Of a stretch of 19,430 bases of DNA, positions 8,523-16,851 are shown in pieces. The position numbers and the translations under genes were made by a program. Numbering within the stretch: position 1 is the first letter of the stretch; every line of letters starts with the position of its first letter. The stretch spans positions 1 to 19,430 of the forward strand of contig JAKAWN010000080.1 in assembly GCA_021827245.1 (NCBI GenBank), read 5' to 3'. A model generated the notes under the pieces. It was not told where the DNA came from. It saw only the letters and a list, made by a program, of their open reading frames with translations, and did not search any database. This DNA comes from Acidobacteriota bacterium. GTDB lineage: Bacteria > Acidobacteriota > Terriglobia > UBA7540.

Positions 8523-9479
8523 TTACCCTCGGTAATTGTATTGAATCAGTATCTGCTCGTCCAGTTGCAGGATCTTTACCCAAAGAAGTTCCGATTTCGA
8601 CTTGGCCTCTCTGATCACTTTATTTCTCAATGCCTTGAATCTGCGGAAATGCTTATACATGTCGGGTTGAACGGGCGAGCCGTACTCAAAATCATATTCG
8701 AACGAGAAGGCAGCCTTAACCTGAGGATGTGCAAAATCGACGAACACGAGTTGCTTGTCGGAGGGACGAAATACTGTACCGAATAACCATTCAATCGAAA
8801 AATCGGGTTTTGGAAGGAGATCGTTGCTCACGATATACGCCCTTGCAGGCGCGTCCATTGCGACATCATTGTAGTCGCCAATATCCACAAGCCGCGGATA
8901 AGGTAGGCCGGACGTTGTCGGTGGGTCTACCTCGATGGGAGCGATACCCGCGTTTTCCGCGATTGTGGCAAGTTTTTGGCGGAGGTCGTCAATTTCCTTC
9001 TGCGACACTTCTTTCCGCATTGCCTCTTTCTGGCTGGTAAGTTTATACAGGACTCGCTCACCGATTCTTACATCCTCCGGCGGATCGATCAACTTGACAA
9101 ACTTTGCCCCGAATGTATGAGAGAGATATTCGTAGAACTGTTGTTTGACCTCGGCCTCGGTGGTTGTAGTTTCGGGTTTCCGAAACCCGGAAGCGGAAGG
9201 ATCATAAACATAAACTCGGCCATCCAACTTAAAGTTGCCCTTGGACAAAAGGTGCTTATAAGCGTCTTGAAACGAAAGGCGATCCTTTTCAATGAGCCGG
9301 ATAAGCCCGTCACGCATTTGTTTTGGAACGCTAATGCCTCTTGACTCGGCATCCTTGTACCATTCTTCGACTGAATGATATTTCGAGATGCCCAAATACG
9401 GAGCTGGTTCGCCCAAACGGTTTTCTCGGAACTGCTGCAACGTGTTCCTGGTGGACTCCCGCAGACCACTAATTTCCAA
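8523..9479 (-). CDS. Hypothetical protein paired with the HD hydrolase; 5' end disturbed by an intron
   Basis: I recognise no family. The frame encodes a soluble, charged protein of about 318 residues with a coiled-coil-like stretch (SQKEIDDLRQKLATI) in the middle and an aromatic-rich C-terminal part (AFSFEYDFEYGS, then Arg/Lys-rich helices). There is no signal peptide or membrane segment. The frame remains open to 9584, but everything upstream of 9499 is antisense group II intron sequence, so an ATG-initiated start at 9527 or 9584 would make intron-encoded residues. I favour the TTG at 9479, preceded by GGGGGAACTCCC. With the intron removed, the frame reaches an in-frame stop (10187-10189) without an ATG. 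The original N-terminus may therefore be intact with a TTG start, or already lost. Confidence 0.6.
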   Translation of the reverse strand: MEISGLRESTRNTLQQFRENRLGEPAPYLGISKYHSVEEWYKDAESRGISVPKQMRDGLIRLIEKDRLSFQDAYKHLLSKGNFKLDGRVYVYDPSASGFRKPETTTTEAEVKQQFYEYLSHTFGAKFVKLIDPPEDVRIGERVLYKLTSQKEAMRKEVSQKEIDDLRQKLATIAENAGIAPIEVDPPTTSGLPYPRLVDIGDYNDVAMDAPARAYIVSNDLLPKPDFSIEWLFGTVFRPSDKQLVFVDFAHPQVKAAFSFEYDFEYGSPVQPDMYKHFRRFKALRNKVIREAKSKSELLWVKILQLDEQILIQYNYRG

Positions 9480-9499
9480 GGGAGTTCCCCCGGCTCTGC

Positions 9500-10140
9500 G
9501 TGTGCCAAGAAGAAGCGTCAGCTTCATGCTGTACGAAAGATGAGGGTAGGCCCCTCGGAGTCGCCCTGCAGGGGGAGGCTTCAAATAGCCACAAGCCGCT
9601 GTAGCCTAAGGGCGGTGGTGGTGAACGTTGTGGTTAAAAGGCATGGTTAGATCATGTCATTTGAGAGTGAGAGAGACGAACGCAAGTGAACCTCTGGGTA
9701 AGCATCGAAAGGGGATTAGATGACATCGAAACCGAGGTCAGCAGAGTACCTTGGGATCAGCATGGAGGGTGCCTGCCTACTGTCCGTGCGGTGTCCGGTG
9801 CAGAGGAGGCGTGACTCTCATTCAGGCTTTCGTGCGGAACTTGGGAACCTGCTCGAAGCTGCTGAGGGAAAATGCTCAAGTGCTGAACCACAAGGCAGAA
9901 AGTACCGATGCTTCGATCAGGGGCGGATCACCTGGCAGTAGTGAGGAAGCGGCTGTAATGGCTGTGGAGCGAAGGGGGGTGAGCAGTCCAGTCCACGTTG
10001 GGTCAACCGGCAACGGGAGGAACCCTCAAACGAGGATGAATGGCGGCAGCCTTTCGTGGCCTGCACGAGCCGGATGACGCGCGAGCGTCACGTCCGGATC
10101 TGTGAGCGGCTGGGGGTGAAATTCCCCGGGCCGACTAGAC
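9500..10140 (+). mobile_element. Compact ORF-less group II intron
   Basis: The 641-nt element starts with GTGTG (group II 5' consensus GUGYG) and ends with GACTAGAC (3' AC). Domain I carries strings typical of bacterial group II introns, such as AGTACCGATGC, GTAGTGAGGAAG and GTAATGGCTGTGGAGCG. Domain V is at 10067-10100, followed by a domain VI hairpin with a candidate branch A at 10134. Removing it rejoins the flanks into a perfect hairpin, which supports both boundaries. EBS1 GCAGAG (9741-9746) pairs with the last six 5'-exon bases CTCTGC (9494-9499). There is no reverse transcriptase/maturase ORF; domain IV is only a few tens of bases, so splicing or mobility would need a protein supplied in trans. 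It lies antisense to the neighbouring genes. Confidence 0.85.
10067..10100 (+). ncRNA. Group II intron domain V (catalytic hairpin)
   Basis: This 34-nt hairpin contains the catalytic AGC triad at its 5' base, a lower helix GAGCCGGA/TCCGGATC, the two-base bulge region before it, and an upper helix GACGC/GCGTC closed by a GCGA tetraloop of GNRA type. All diagnostic parts are intact, which argues against long-term decay of the ribozyme core. Confidence 0.9.
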
Positions 10141-10270
10141 CGGGGGATACTAACCGAACGCCAACGGCGAGGCGGTCTCCAATTCTTCAAGAGCAGTCGG
10201 AAGGGATTTCCACCTCCCGCACTGGGGGCCGTTGCTGTGGATTCCTTACGGCGGCTGGTGAGAAGGGCTC

Positions 10271-10945
10271 TCAGGCTCGCTGCGAGGCCGCCTCTGACAG
10301 CGCGGTGATGCGGCTGCGAAGGTCCAGGAAGATCATATGCCCGATGATCAGGTGAGCGTCCTCGACCTGCTGCATACTGTTGGAAGGAACGATGACAGCG
10401 CAGTCGAGCAGATCTTTCATCTTGCCGCCGCCAAATCCTCCCAGACCCACGGTAGTCGCACCAACGCGGCGGGCATGCTCAAGGGCCCTCAGAACGTTGG
10501 CTGAGTTGCCGCTTCCGCTGATGCCGAAGGCCACGTCGCCCTGCTGGATAAAGTTTTCGATCTGCCGCATGAAGATATCTTCGTAGCGAGTGTCATTGGC
10601 CCAGGCCGTGATCGTGGGCATGCTGTCTGTCACCGCGAGTGCTTTCATGCGCCTGAAAGTTGAAAGATGTCCGGGGCCGGGAAAATGTGTTCCCTTGCCG
10701 AAGTCCGCCACCAGATGAGACGCCAGAGCGCCGCTCCCGCCGTTGCCGAAGGTGAAAACCGTGTGGTCTGCCCGGTAACAGGCGAAAAGGATGTCGGCGG
10801 CTTTCGAAATCTGCTCGAGGGGGAGTTTGTCCAGAACTGTCTTTAGTTCTGCCAGATAGGCGGAAAAATCACTTGTTGAGTTCGCCAATTTCATCACCTC
10901 ATTTGCGTATTTTGCACTAGGGATAATTCCCCTGGCCTCATGCAA
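10271..10945 (-). CDS. SIS-domain sugar-phosphate isomerase, GmhA-like (sedoheptulose 7-phosphate isomerase type)
   Basis: The 224-codon frame (TTG start) encodes one SIS domain close to GmhA: GNGGSG at 68-72, GISGSGNSAN at 141-150 and the metal/substrate region Q193, E195, H198, H203 near the C-terminus. GmhA converts sedoheptulose 7-phosphate to D-glycero-manno-heptose 7-phosphate for lipopolysaccharide or S-layer heptose. No other heptose gene is in the window, so another sugar phosphate is possible. The ATG at 10894 (residue 18) is an alternative start, since homologues begin close to it, but the only GAGGTG lies directly against that ATG. A promoter and palindrome lie upstream at 11026-11055. 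Confidence 0.8.
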   Translation of the reverse strand: MHEARGIIPSAKYANEVMKLANSTSDFSAYLAELKTVLDKLPLEQISKAADILFACYRADHTVFTFGNGGSGALASHLVADFGKGTHFPGPGHLSTFRRMKALAVTDSMPTITAWANDTRYEDIFMRQIENFIQQGDVAFGISGSGNSANVLRALEHARRVGATTVGLGGFGGGKMKDLLDCAVIVPSNSMQQVEDAHLIIGHMIFLDLRSRITALSEAASQRA

Positions 10946-11025
10946 TCATTCACGCCGCCAGGAGCGCCCTCTGCCGGGCATCCGCAGGCCCTTCTTGGGG
11001 CGGCGGGCGGCGATCATTGATGGCA

Positions 11026-11055
11026 ATTATAATGCACCGGTGCAGCGAGGCGCAA
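11026..11055 (-). promoter_or_regulatory. Promoter with embedded palindrome upstream of the SIS-domain gene
   Basis: On the - strand TTGCGC (11050-11055) is followed after 18 bp by a perfect TATAAT (11026-11031). Between them lies TGCACCGGTGCA (11033-11044), a perfect 12-bp palindrome, a likely operator that a bound regulator would use to block polymerase. A transcript would start near 11019, about 75 bp before the TTG start. Confidence 0.45.
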
Positions 11056-11151
11056 TTTAGGTGGTTTCCGGCTCTTGAATGCCCTGTGAGTCTGGCCGGC
11101 AAGGCTCCCTTGGGGGCGGCAGGATCGCTGCTTCAAGGAAGCGCAAGGGCT

Positions 11152-11179
11152 TTGACCGGCGAGGAGGCCGGGTTATAAT
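11152..11179 (+). promoter_or_regulatory. Sigma-70-type promoter for amtB-glnK
   Basis: TTGACC (11152-11157) and TATAAT (11174-11179) are separated by 16 bp, close to the housekeeping consensus. They lie about 140 bp upstream of the amtB start. A sigma-54 promoter, expected at many amtB genes, was looked for and not found with correct GG-N10-GC spacing. Confidence 0.55.
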
Positions 11180-11317
11180 TGGCGATCACACCTGCCGGCA
11201 GTCATCCTGTTGTGGCGTGCGAAAATCACGCCGGATCATTCTAGTGTGCAGAATTCTCAGAACTTTACGGCCCGAGAGATTCCTGCCGGCGACTGCACAA
11301 GGAGCGAGAAATCTGAA

Positions 11318-12757
11318 ATGAAGCATTTACTCTACATAGTGATCTTTGGACTTGTCTTTGGGCTGTTTGCCGGACGGGGAATGGCGCAGACGGCGCCTCA
11401 TCCGGCAGTTGCGACGCAGGCGGCCAGCGTGTCCCCGGCCCCTGCCTCGGGAGAGTCGCAAAAGCTCCAGAGCGAGATTGCTAACGCCCAAGGCGCCGGT
11501 GACAACGCCTGGATGCTGGTTTGTGCGGCGCTGGTTCTGATGATGACAGGGCCCGGCCTGGCCCTTTTCTACGGCGGGCTAGTGCGTAAAAAGAACGTTC
11601 TTGCCACCATGATGCAGAGCTTCTCGCTGATGGCCCTGATCACGGTGGTCTGGGCGGTGCTTGGGTTCAGCCTGTGCTTTAGCCCCGGAACATCGTTTAT
11701 CGGCGGCTTTGGACACCTTTTCCTGCACGGCGTGGGCAGCACCCCCGATCCGACTTACGCGGGCACCATCCCGTTTGAGACCTACATGGTTTTCCAGTTG
11801 ATGTTCGCCATCATCACGCCGGCGCTGATTTGCGGAGCTTTTGCCGAGCGCATGAAATTCAGCGCCATGATTCTCTTCATGGTGCTGTGGTCCATCATTG
11901 TGTACGATCCTATGGCGCACATGGTTTGGGGCAAAGGCGGATTTCTGAACGCCTCACTGGGCGGGGCTTTCCCCACGCTCGACTTTGCGGGCGGGACGGT
12001 AGTTCACATCACTTCCGGGGTTTCGGCGCTGGTCTGCGCGCTCTATCTGGGGAAGCGGGTCGGCTATCCGAACGAGCCGATGCCTCCCCACAGCGTGGTC
12101 CTCAGCTTTATCGGAGCCTGCCTGCTATGGGTGGGCTGGTTTGGATTCAACGCCGGCAGCGCGCTGGCCGCCAACGGCCTTGCCACCAGCGCCTTTGTGG
12201 CCACGGACTTTGGGGCGGCAGCGGCCGCTATCGGATGGGGAGCCGCAGAATGGATTCGAAACGGAAAGCCCAGCGTGCTGGGGGTGATTTCCGGAGGGGT
12301 TGCGGGCCTGGTGGCCATCACGCCGGCTTCGGGTTTTGTGGGACCGATGTCGGCGTTAATCATCGGCTTTGTTGCCGGAGCTTTCTGCTATTGGATGGTC
12401 TCAAAGGTGAAAAGCCGCTTCGGGTACGATGATTCGCTCGACGCGTTCGGAGTTCACGGCGCGGGCGGAACGATTGGAGCGGTTTTGACTGGCGTGTTTG
12501 CAACCAGCGCCATCAATCCTATCTTCAAGGACAGCCACGGCAAAGCGCTACCGGTGGGTTTGATCGACGGCCATCCCGGGCAGCTTTTGAATCAACTGGT
12601 TGGCGTGGCTATTGCCTGGGGCCTGGCGATTGTGGGCACCCTGATTATCCTGAAGGTTGTGGATGCGCTGGTCGGATTACGAGTGCCTCCGGAGCATGAA
12701 ATCCAGGGACTCGATCTGGCTCTGCACGGAGAAGAGGGTTACACGTTTGAGGCTTAA
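11318..12757 (+). CDS. amtB: AmtB-type ammonium transporter
   Basis: The 479-residue Amt/Rh family membrane channel carries ammonium across the cytoplasmic membrane. An N-terminal signal peptide (hydrophobic LLYIVIFGLVFGLFAG, then GMAQ) precedes about eleven membrane helices starting near residue 65. The family signature DFAGGTVVHITSG starts at D222 and includes the first pore histidine H230; the second pore histidine is H380 in FGVHGAGGT. The ATG at 11318 keeps the signal peptide and has AAGGAG 13 bp upstream; the frame stays open to 11210 but without a better start. glnK follows after 55 bp, the standard pairing in which the PII trimer plugs the pore when nitrogen is sufficient. Gene order here is amtB first, the reverse of Escherichia coli. 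Confidence 0.93.
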   Translation: MKHLLYIVIFGLVFGLFAGRGMAQTAPHPAVATQAASVSPAPASGESQKLQSEIANAQGAGDNAWMLVCAALVLMMTGPGLALFYGGLVRKKNVLATMMQSFSLMALITVVWAVLGFSLCFSPGTSFIGGFGHLFLHGVGSTPDPTYAGTIPFETYMVFQLMFAIITPALICGAFAERMKFSAMILFMVLWSIIVYDPMAHMVWGKGGFLNASLGGAFPTLDFAGGTVVHITSGVSALVCALYLGKRVGYPNEPMPPHSVVLSFIGACLLWVGWFGFNAGSALAANGLATSAFVATDFGAAAAAIGWGAAEWIRNGKPSVLGVISGGVAGLVAITPASGFVGPMSALIIGFVAGAFCYWMVSKVKSRFGYDDSLDAFGVHGAGGTIGAVLTGVFATSAINPIFKDSHGKALPVGLIDGHPGQLLNQLVGVAIAWGLAIVGTLIILKVVDALVGLRVPPEHEIQGLDLALHGEEGYTFEA

Positions 12758-12806
12758 CGGTTCGCCGGAAGTCCTCCTGAGTATGACACTCTGAGGGCGG
12801 AGATAG

Positions 12807-13151
<345 letters not shown>

Positions 13152-13231
13152 CCGGCGCTGATCAGCGGAGCGCGGGAGGAGGCGCATCGCGCCATGAAAG
13201 CGCCAACGGACTTTGTCCAGAGGAGGTCAGA

Positions 13232-15697
13232 GTGCGAAAACAGCGGCAAGGGCACGACTTGTGTTCAAAGACTTTGAAACCGATTGCGGCGAGTGGCGCA
13301 GGCGCGGAGGGATCTGCAGTCGGGGTTCTTCGGGCAATCTGGCTTGCAACCGCCCTGGCCGCAATATTGTTCGGTGCGTTGCCCGCAAACGCAGGGGAAT
13401 CGCAGGTGGTTTTGAAGCGGGGCGGCAGCACAATTGTTCTTGAGCCATACGCGCCGAACATTATTCGAGTGACGCTGAGCATGTCGAGACAGGAGGCAAC
13501 GGCCCCGCCGGGATACGGCTTTATTGCCACACCCTCTGCCGAGGGATGGACGAATGAGCAAACCAGTGAGGGCGATATCGACCGGTCGTCGCGCCTGGTG
13601 GTGACCGTAGGCGTCACTCATCCGGGAAAGCCTCTGCCCACGCAAGTGGATATCGCGAGGTACTTTCGTGGCTCGGTTCCCGGCGCTCACATTACGATCA
13701 GCACGACGGCAGGCAAGAAACTGCTGGAATTGACGGGATGGTCAATGTCCGTCCCAAACCATAAGGATGGCAATGCGGGCATTCTGCGTGACCGGCGTCC
13801 CACCGACAAGCCGTTTTACGAGGTTAGCGCCACCTTCGTTTCGCCGGCCAACGAGCATTATTACGGCCTGGGACAGAACCAGGAAGGCTATCTCGATCAC
13901 CGCGGGCATACCGTAGATTGCTGGCAGAACTACAATGCAGCGGCAGCCCCGAGCGTCTGCGTCCCCTTCGTGGTTACCAATCTCGGCTATGGAATGATCT
14001 GGGACAATCCCTCCAAGACAACCGTTGAGCCCGGTTTCAATGAACAAACAAAGTGGATTTCGCAAGTTGGCAACCGGGTTTCATTTTTCGTGATTGCCGG
14101 CCGCACCACCGACGAAATCTACGAAGGCTACCGCAAGCTGACCGGTCCGACTCCCATGTTGCCGAAAGCCGCTTACGGTTACATTCAGTGCAAGCAGCGC
14201 TATCGCAGCCAGGCCGAAGTTCTTGCCGTGGCCAAGGGCTACCGGGAACGCCGCTTGCCCGCCGACATCATGGTGGTCGACTGGTTCTACTACACCAAAA
14301 TGGGCCAGATGGATTTCGATCCTCGCTACTGGCCCGATCCGGCCGCGATGAACCGTGAGCTCCACAAGATGGGCTTCCACACCATGATCAGCGTGTGGCC
14401 GCGCTTCGAACCCGGTTCGCGATACTACGACTTTCTGCTGAAGAAGGGCTGGTTCGAGCACCTAGCTGACAGCACGCCCACCAACGGCTTGCCGTATGAC
14501 CGCGCAGGCTCTGACATCGACACGACGAACCCAGCGGCGGCCCGGTGGTACTGGGACGTGATTCGCGACAACATTCTGAGCAAAGGCTTCGATTACCTGT
14601 GGGCGGATGAAACCGAGCCCGACCTTCCGCCGAACGGCAGTTACTTCCACATCGGACCGGGCATCCGCTACTTCAACGTCTATCCGTTGTTCCACACCGC
14701 AGCCCTCTATGATGGTTACCGGCGGGATTTCCGCCACCGCGCTCTGATTCTTTCGCGCGATGCTTACCTGGGCGCACAGCGTAACGGAACCTTCTTCTGG
14801 TCTTCCGACATCGCTCCCACCTGGGACACGCTGCAGCGGCAAATCCCCACCGGGCTCGACTTCACGGTCTCCGGCATGGCGTATTGGACGGACGACATCG
14901 GCGGCTGGCAATACCTGCCGGCGGTCCACCATCCCGTGCACCCTCCACTGCTCGATCCTTCAGACGCGCGCGACAACGTGGGCGGCTATGACGACTATCC
15001 GGAGCTTTACACGCGCTGGTTTGAGTACGCCGCCTTCCTGCCTATCTTCCGGGCACACGGCAGCCGCAAATATAACGAAGTGTGGTCTTACGGAAAACAG
15101 GCCGAGCCGATTCTGGATGAATACTTGCGGCTCCGCTACAAGCTGATGCCTTATATCTATTCGCTGGCCTATCATACCTATAAGACCGGCGCGCCCTATA
15201 TGCGGGCGCTTTTTATGGATTTCCCCAACGATCCGAAAGTTGCCCACATTCGCTACGAGTACATGTTTGGTCCGGCATTCCTTGTGGCTCCTGTGTACAA
15301 GCAGGGCGAGACCAGCCGCAAGGTCTACCTGCCGGCGGGTGCGGACTGGTACAACTATTGGACGAACCAGCGCTTCCACGGCGGGCAAACGATTACGGTT
15401 GATGCGCCCATCCAGGCTTTGCCGCTCTTTGTCCGCGCAGGGTCGATCGTGCCTTACGGTTCGCCGATCCTGAGCACCGATCAGGTGCAGAAAATCGCGA
15501 AGGTGCGTGTCTATGCTGGCGCTGATGGGGATTTCACGCTGTACCAGGATGATGGCGAGACGTACGCCTACGAAAAAGGCGACTACAAGATCACGCGATT
15601 ACACTGGGACAACGCGGCACACCGCTTCAGCCATCAAGGCGCGCCGGCGTGGACGGGCCCCGACTCCCAGATTATCGAGGTGATTGGGGGCGAGTGA
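13232..15697 (+). CDS. Secreted GH31 family alpha-glucosidase/alpha-xylosidase
   Basis: The 821-residue protein starts at a GTG with an excellent AGAGGAGGT ribosome site six bases upstream. A long n-region and hydrophobic stretch (about 33-52) end in PANA, suggesting signal peptidase cleavage near residue 54 and export. GH31 landmarks are an N-terminal beta-sandwich domain (about 57-300), the barrel with nucleophile D459 in LWADETE, acid/base D526 in WSSDIAPTW, and the C-terminal beta domains with a DUF5110-like end (FTLYQDDGETYAYEKGDY). It is expected to release alpha-linked glucose, xylose or galactose from the non-reducing end; the WADETEPD context alone does not decide which. It follows glnK by 80 bp. 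Its last 26 bp overlap the convergent methyltransferase gene. Confidence 0.9.
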   Translation: MRKQRQGHDLCSKTLKPIAASGAGAEGSAVGVLRAIWLATALAAILFGALPANAGESQVVLKRGGSTIVLEPYAPNIIRVTLSMSRQEATAPPGYGFIATPSAEGWTNEQTSEGDIDRSSRLVVTVGVTHPGKPLPTQVDIARYFRGSVPGAHITISTTAGKKLLELTGWSMSVPNHKDGNAGILRDRRPTDKPFYEVSATFVSPANEHYYGLGQNQEGYLDHRGHTVDCWQNYNAAAAPSVCVPFVVTNLGYGMIWDNPSKTTVEPGFNEQTKWISQVGNRVSFFVIAGRTTDEIYEGYRKLTGPTPMLPKAAYGYIQCKQRYRSQAEVLAVAKGYRERRLPADIMVVDWFYYTKMGQMDFDPRYWPDPAAMNRELHKMGFHTMISVWPRFEPGSRYYDFLLKKGWFEHLADSTPTNGLPYDRAGSDIDTTNPAAARWYWDVIRDNILSKGFDYLWADETEPDLPPNGSYFHIGPGIRYFNVYPLFHTAALYDGYRRDFRHRALILSRDAYLGAQRNGTFFWSSDIAPTWDTLQRQIPTGLDFTVSGMAYWTDDIGGWQYLPAVHHPVHPPLLDPSDARDNVGGYDDYPELYTRWFEYAAFLPIFRAHGSRKYNEVWSYGKQAEPILDEYLRLRYKLMPYIYSLAYHTYKTGAPYMRALFMDFPNDPKVAHIRYEYMFGPAFLVAPVYKQGETSRKVYLPAGADWYNYWTNQRFHGGQTITVDAPIQALPLFVRAGSIVPYGSPILSTDQVQKIAKVRVYAGADGDFTLYQDDGETYAYEKGDYKITRLHWDNAAHRFSHQGAPAWTGPDSQIIEVIGGE

Positions 15698-16571
15698 CAC
15701 CGGGTTGGCCCTTGCTTGTGCTGCCGTTTGTCTCTGCCGATGGTTCTTTCTTGAGGATTCCGACTTGGCCATCTGTGCCCACGCGTGAAAATCCTCTTCC
15801 CACCCGGCCTTCAAACACAGACCTGATCTCGTGCCAGGACTCTGTGATGTCATCCAATATCAGTAAACCGTTTGGCTTCAGGAGGTCCTCGACGACCGCG
15901 ATCTCCCGTTCCAGGTACTCACCAGAATGGTTCCCATCGATCACGCAGAAGTCGAAACGGCAGGAGCAGAGAAATTTCAGAGCAGGGAGTTGCTGCTCGC
16001 AACTCATCTCACCCGCGAAGGCGGCAACCGGATCGTAGGCACCTGTGGAATCCAGCCCGTCGTTGCTGATGCTTTTCTCCAGGGTGTAGCCGGTCAGAAG
16101 CAGGCTGTTGGCCTGGCACTGGAAGTGGCACAGCATGCGAATGACTTCTCCGGCCGGGTCGGAAATGCCCCGGTGAGGAACATTCGGGTCAATCGCTATC
16201 ACACGGGAATCCGGGTGCAGGCTCCGTACGAGGCTCGTAAAGTAGCAGAGGGATAGTCCAACGAAGTTTCCCACATGGAGCCCCATCAGCGGCTCTCCGG
16301 CGTATAACCGCGAGATCGCTCGCCCGCAAAATTCCAGCGAGGTTGGCGGCATGCTGCCCTCGATCACCTGGCGCTCGTCGCATCTCTGCGCCGCGAGGAA
16401 TGCCACCGCCTGCTCGTAGTCGAACGTGAGTTTGCCATCACCGCTCTGTTCCTCCACGCGGGCAGCTCGGGCGAGCCGCATGGCGCGCTTCCGCTTTAAC
16501 TCGGAGCGAAGCACCACAAGGCTGTGGGGAACGAGGAATCCCAGTAAGAACTTGGGCAATCTCCTGCTCAT
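15672..16571 (-). CDS. Class I SAM-dependent methyltransferase with N-terminal hydrophobic segment
   Basis: The product from the ATG at 16571 has 299 residues. A hydrophobic stretch near the start (FLLGFLVPHSLVVL) followed by a basic cluster suggests loose membrane association. The Rossmann-type methyltransferase domain shows motif I GLHVGNFVGLS at 97-107, an acidic strand end DPN at 128-130, DGNHS at 212-216 and LLILDDI at 236-242, a pattern like the Methyltransf_24 group. The substrate is unknown; relatives often modify sugars or lipids. A TTG at 16628 would add 19 residues; I prefer the ATG, with AGAAGG about 12 bp upstream. Convergent with, and overlapping, the GH31 gene. Confidence 0.75.
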   Translation of the reverse strand: MSRRLPKFLLGFLVPHSLVVLRSELKRKRAMRLARAARVEEQSGDGKLTFDYEQAVAFLAAQRCDERQVIEGSMPPTSLEFCGRAISRLYAGEPLMGLHVGNFVGLSLCYFTSLVRSLHPDSRVIAIDPNVPHRGISDPAGEVIRMLCHFQCQANSLLLTGYTLEKSISNDGLDSTGAYDPVAAFAGEMSCEQQLPALKFLCSCRFDFCVIDGNHSGEYLEREIAVVEDLLKPNGLLILDDITESWHEIRSVFEGRVGRGFSRVGTDGQVGILKKEPSAETNGSTSKGQPGVTRPQSPR

Positions 16572-16655
16572 GGATACTTGGGCCTTCTCAGGAAAATTGA
16601 TCTTTGCCGGATGAGACCTTGCATCCAACAGACTGCTTATTTTAGCAGCATGGCC

Positions 16656-16685
16656 TGTTGTGCCGCCGATGTCTCCGGCACAACA
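16656..16685. other. 10-bp perfect hairpin between dsrE-like gene and methyltransferase gene
   Basis: TGTTGTGCCG (16656-16665) pairs with CGGCACAACA (16676-16685) around a 10-nt loop. A smaller hairpin CTGCT/AGCAG lies beside it at about 16633-16648. No T-run follows on either strand, so neither is a textbook terminator. The pair may end the dsrE-like transcript or lie in the methyltransferase leader. The rest of 16686-16851 shows only a 12-bp palindrome TTTGAATTCAAA at 16745-16756. Confidence 0.4.
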
Positions 16686-16851
16686 AACCTGAGGCCAGAA
16701 GCTAATATGATATTCCAGTGTTGAGGTTCGACACGAATCGTGCTTTTGAATTCAAAGACCCAGAGCCAGCGGCGCTATGAAAAAACAGTGTTACCGTGAT
16801 TGCAAGCCCCTGTATACCTTCCGATTGTGGCTCCGCCGAGGTCGCCCCATA

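Noticed and set aside
9751..10077. 108-codon + strand ORF in the group II intron as a maturase fragment
   Set aside because: The sequence is explained by ribozyme domains I-IV and shows no reverse transcriptase motif.
11177..11200. Sigma-54 promoter upstream of amtB (TTGGCG...CTGC)
   Set aside because: The GG to GC distance is 11 bp instead of the required 10, while a good sigma-70 pair lies just upstream.
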